DNA of 64,000 bases from Acidimicrobiaceae bacterium (GTDB lineage: Bacteria; Actinomycetota; Acidimicrobiia; Acidimicrobiales; Ilumatobacteraceae), in assembly GCA_947447175.1 (NCBI GenBank), contig CANFIM010000001.1:1-64000 (forward strand). The letters are read 5' to 3'. The notes under the pieces are model-generated. The model searched no databases. It worked only from the letters and a program-made list of their open reading frames with translations, and was not told where the DNA came from. The first letter of the stretch is position 1, and each line of letters begins with the position of its first letter. A program made the position numbers and the translations under genes. Positions 61,797-64,000 of this stretch are shown here, in pieces.

Positions 61797-64000
61797 ATGA
61801 AAGTTCTTGATCGCGTCCTCCGAGCTGGTGATGGCAAGCGAGTCAAGGCCCTCCAAGGTCTTGTCCCTGATATCAACGCATTGGGTCCAGAGATGGCCCT
61901 CCTCACCGACGACGCCCTTCGTGCCAAAACGGGCGAGTTCCGCAGTCGCATCGAGCGCGGAGAAAGCATCGACGACCTTCTCATCGAATCTTTTGCGGTT
62001 ATGCGCGAAGCGTCATCTCGCGTAATTGGTCAACGCCATTTCGATGTGCAGCTCATGGGCGGCGCAGCGCTCCACTTCGGGTGGGTAGCTGAAATGAAAA
62101 CTGGCGAAGGTAAGACCTTGGTGTCCACTCTTCCCGCGTATCTCAACGGACTATCGGGTAAGGGAGTTCACGTCATCACAGTGAACGATTACTTGGCTCG
62201 CTTCCATGCAGAGTGGATGGGTCGTATTCACCAGTGGATGGGACTCAATGTTGGTCTCGTTATTCCTGGCTTGCGTGAATCAGCAGCAGAGAAGCGCGCC
62301 GACTACGCGTGTGACATCACCTACGGCACCAATAATGAATTCGGCTTTGATTACCTGCGCGACAACATGGCCGGCTCGCTTGATGACAAGGTTCAGCGCG
62401 GCCATAACTTCGCCATCGTTGACGAAGTAGACAGCATTCTCATCGACGAAGCTCGTACGCCACTTATCATCTCTGGACGCATTGCCGATGCAGCTTCTAT
62501 GTATTACAAGTTCGCGTCAATTGTGCGTACGTTGCAACGTGATGCTGACTACGAAGTAGAAGAAGACAAGCGCATTGTTGTTCCTACAGAAGAGGGCATT
62601 GAAAAAGTTGAGCAAGCACTCGGCCTTGACAACTTGTACGACGCAGTGCAGCAGAACCTGGTGCACCAGTTACAGGTGGCGCTGAAGGCAAAAGAGCTGT
62701 ATCGCCGCGATAAGGATTACATCGTTGATGCAGGTGAAGTAAAAATCGTCGACGAATTCACTGGCCGCATCCTTGAAGGACGTCGCTGGAGCGAAGGTAT
62801 TCACCAAGCAGTTGAAGCCAAAGAAGGCGTTCGCATCAACGAAGAAAACCAAACGCTTGCCACCATCACATTGCAGAACTACTTCCGCATGTACAACAAG
62901 TTGGCTGGCATGACTGGTACGGCACAAACAGAAGCCGCTGAGTTGGTCAACACATACGAACTGCAAGTGGTGCCCATTCCTACCAATCGCCCCCCTGCAC
63001 GTGAAGATTTCCCCGATCTCATCTTCAAGAGTGAAGAGTCAAAGTTCCGCGCCGTGGTGGAAGATATTGCCGAGCGCAATGCAAAGGGTCAGCCCATTCT
63101 GGTGGGCACTATCAGCGTGGAAAAGAGCGAATTGCTCTCACGCGAGCTCACAAAACGGGGTATTCGTCATGAGGTGCTGAACGCAAAGCAGCACACACGT
63201 GAAGCGCAGATTGTTGCTCAGGCGGGTCGTTTAGGTGCAGTCACTGTGGCTACCAACATGGCTGGCCGAGGCGTTGACATTCTTCTTGGTGGCAACTACG
63301 AACTCTTGGCTCGGCAGCAAGTTCTTGCCGAAGGCGTGAGCCCAGACCTCTTGGTTGACGACTTTGCGTTGCCAATGCCTATTGCCCAGATGCCCGAAGA
63401 TTTCCAAACAGCACGTGCAGCAGCACTTGCTCGTTACGAAGCGTTGCTTCCAGTGCACAAGCAGCAGTGCGCTGAAGAAGGAGAAAAGATTCGAGCTCTT
63501 GGCGGTTTGTATGTGCTTGGCACAGAACGACACGACAGCCGTCGTATCGACAACCAGTTGCGTGGCCGTGCTGGTCGTCAGGGTGACCCAGGTGCCAGCC
63601 GTTTCTATCTCAGCCTCGATGACGAACTCATGCGTTTGTTTGCAACCGGCGCTCTTAGTTGGGTGATGGGTCGCGCACTTCCAGAAGACGAAGCGATTGA
63701 AGCCAAGATGGTCACCAAAGCCATTGAGCGTGCACAAACAACTGTCGAGCAGCGCAACGGTGAAGTACGCAAAAATGTTTTGAAGTACGACGAAGTAATG
63801 AACGAACAGCGCAAGGTCATCTACATGCGCCGCGATCAAATTCTCTCGGGCGCAGACCTGAAGGCAGCGGCCATGGAATACCTCGCAGAGGCTGTTGACT
63901 CGCTCATTGAAACTCACTGCGTCTCTGAAGCAAGTGACGAGTGGGATGTTGATGGTTTGGCGATGGAACTTGCCAGTTACTGGCCAAGCACTATTTCGGC
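61797..64000 (+). CDS. secA: Protein translocase ATPase SecA, 5' part
   Basis: 734 codons are present and the frame runs off the window. The motor of Sec-dependent export, bound to SecYEG. The N-terminus [22 protein letters not shown] is SecA1-like. Walker [11 protein letters not shown] is near residue 100 and [16 protein letters not shown] near 208. The preprotein cross-linking domain contains [18 protein letters not shown], and [10 protein letters not shown] and [17 protein letters not shown] lie in the second nucleotide-binding fold. The C-terminal part is outside, so a zinc-binding tail cannot be assessed. Confidence 0.97.
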   Translation, partial: MKVLDRVLRAGDGKRVKALQGLVPDINALGPEMALLTDDALRAKTGEFRSRIERGESIDDLLIESFAVMREASSRVIGQRHFDVQLMGGAALHFGWVAEMKTGEGKTLVSTLPAYLNGLSGKGVHVITVNDYLARFHAEWMGRIHQWMGLNVGLVIPGLRESAAEKRADYACDITYGTNNEFGFDYLRDNMAGSLDDKVQRGHNFAIVDEVDSILIDEARTPLIISGRIADAASMYYKFASIVRTLQRDADYEVEEDKRIVVPTEEGIEKVEQALGLDNLYDAVQQNLVHQLQVALKAKELYRRDKDYIVDAGEVKIVDEFTGRILEGRRWSEGIHQAVEAKEGVRINEENQTLATITLQNYFRMYNKLAGMTGTAQTEAAELVNTYELQVVPIPTNRPPAREDFPDLIFKSEESKFRAVVEDIAERNAKGQPILVGTISVEKSELLSRELTKRGIRHEVLNAKQHTREAQIVAQAGRLGAVTVATNMAGRGVDILLGGNYELLARQQVLAEGVSPDLLVDDFALPMPIAQMPEDFQTARAAALARYEALLPVHKQQCAEEGEKIRALGGLYVLGTERHDSRRIDNQLRGRAGRQGDPGASRFYLSLDDELMRLFATGALSWVMGRALPEDEAIEAKMVTKAIERAQTTVEQRNGEVRKNVLKYDEVMNEQRKVIYMRRDQILSGADLKAAAMEYLAEAVDSLIETHCVSEASDEWDVDGLAMELASYWPSTIS

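Overview
The window reads as a compact, gene-dense actinobacterial chromosome segment, most likely Acidimicrobiia (an Ilumatobacteraceae-like freshwater or marine lineage; this placement is inference). Actinobacterial markers are the PafB/PafC pair, the 28-codon ribosomal protein bL37, DUF3039, DUF3499, DUF4031 and DUF5719 proteins, the coenzyme F420 genes (cofC, cofD, cofE) and the LexA-controlled imuA'-imuB-dnaE2 mutasome. By eye the base composition is only moderately GC-rich for the phylum. I see no insertion sequence, prophage or CRISPR array. There is one tRNA gene (Leu, TAA).

Layout. 1-3.4 kb: end of an HxlR regulator, a secreted HNH nuclease, bL37, a VOC protein and a PD-(D/E)XK nuclease. 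3.4-15.5 kb: tRNA-Leu, M20 peptidase, argG, a GT2 glycosyltransferase, an L,D-transpeptidase, DUF305, bioY, pgi, pafBC, a DnaQ-type exonuclease and a PIN-PhoH ATPase. 15.5-24.7 kb: a 0.5 kb leader region, HU followed by a separate Lys/Ala-rich histone-H1-like gene, a PIG-L deacetylase with cofC, gpsA, a His-tailed unknown, MOSC, rnhB and an acyl-CoA dehydrogenase. 24.8-33.7 kb: SOS mutasome with an embedded NUDIX gene, then DUF3039, DUF4031, a RadC-like protein and a rhomboid protease. 33.7-45 kb: GDP-mannose/GDP-fucose and surface-glycan genes (fcl, three GT4 enzymes, a sugar-1-P nucleotidyltransferase, an epimerase-like protein, gmd, a flippase) interrupted by cofD-cofE. 45-64 kb: a GT2-membrane fusion, DUF5719, thioredoxin, ftsH, DUF3499, a CPBP protease, a large membrane protein, manB, Trm112, ahcY, a YczE-like protein, a ComF-like protein, TetR, HAD and the first 734 codons of secA.

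How genes work together. ManB, the nucleotidyltransferase, Gmd and Fcl can take mannose-6-phosphate to GDP-fucose for the glycosyltransferases and flippase. CofC, CofD and CofE supply three steps of F420 synthesis. ImuA', ImuB and DnaE2 form the damage-inducible translesion machinery, and PafBC is a second DNA-damage regulator. From memory, the gene order from fbiA/fbiB through DUF3499 and manB to sahH, comF and secA resembles the Mycobacterium tuberculosis Rv3264c-Rv3240c region.

Two whole-window patterns stand out. First, 31 gene starts have a TANNNT hexamer 6-10 nt before the start codon, which predicts widespread leaderless transcription. It includes one divergent pair (MOSC/rnhB) whose two -10 hexamers overlap. 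Second, four convergent gene pairs end on a shared 4-bp stop (TTAA, TTAG or CTAG).
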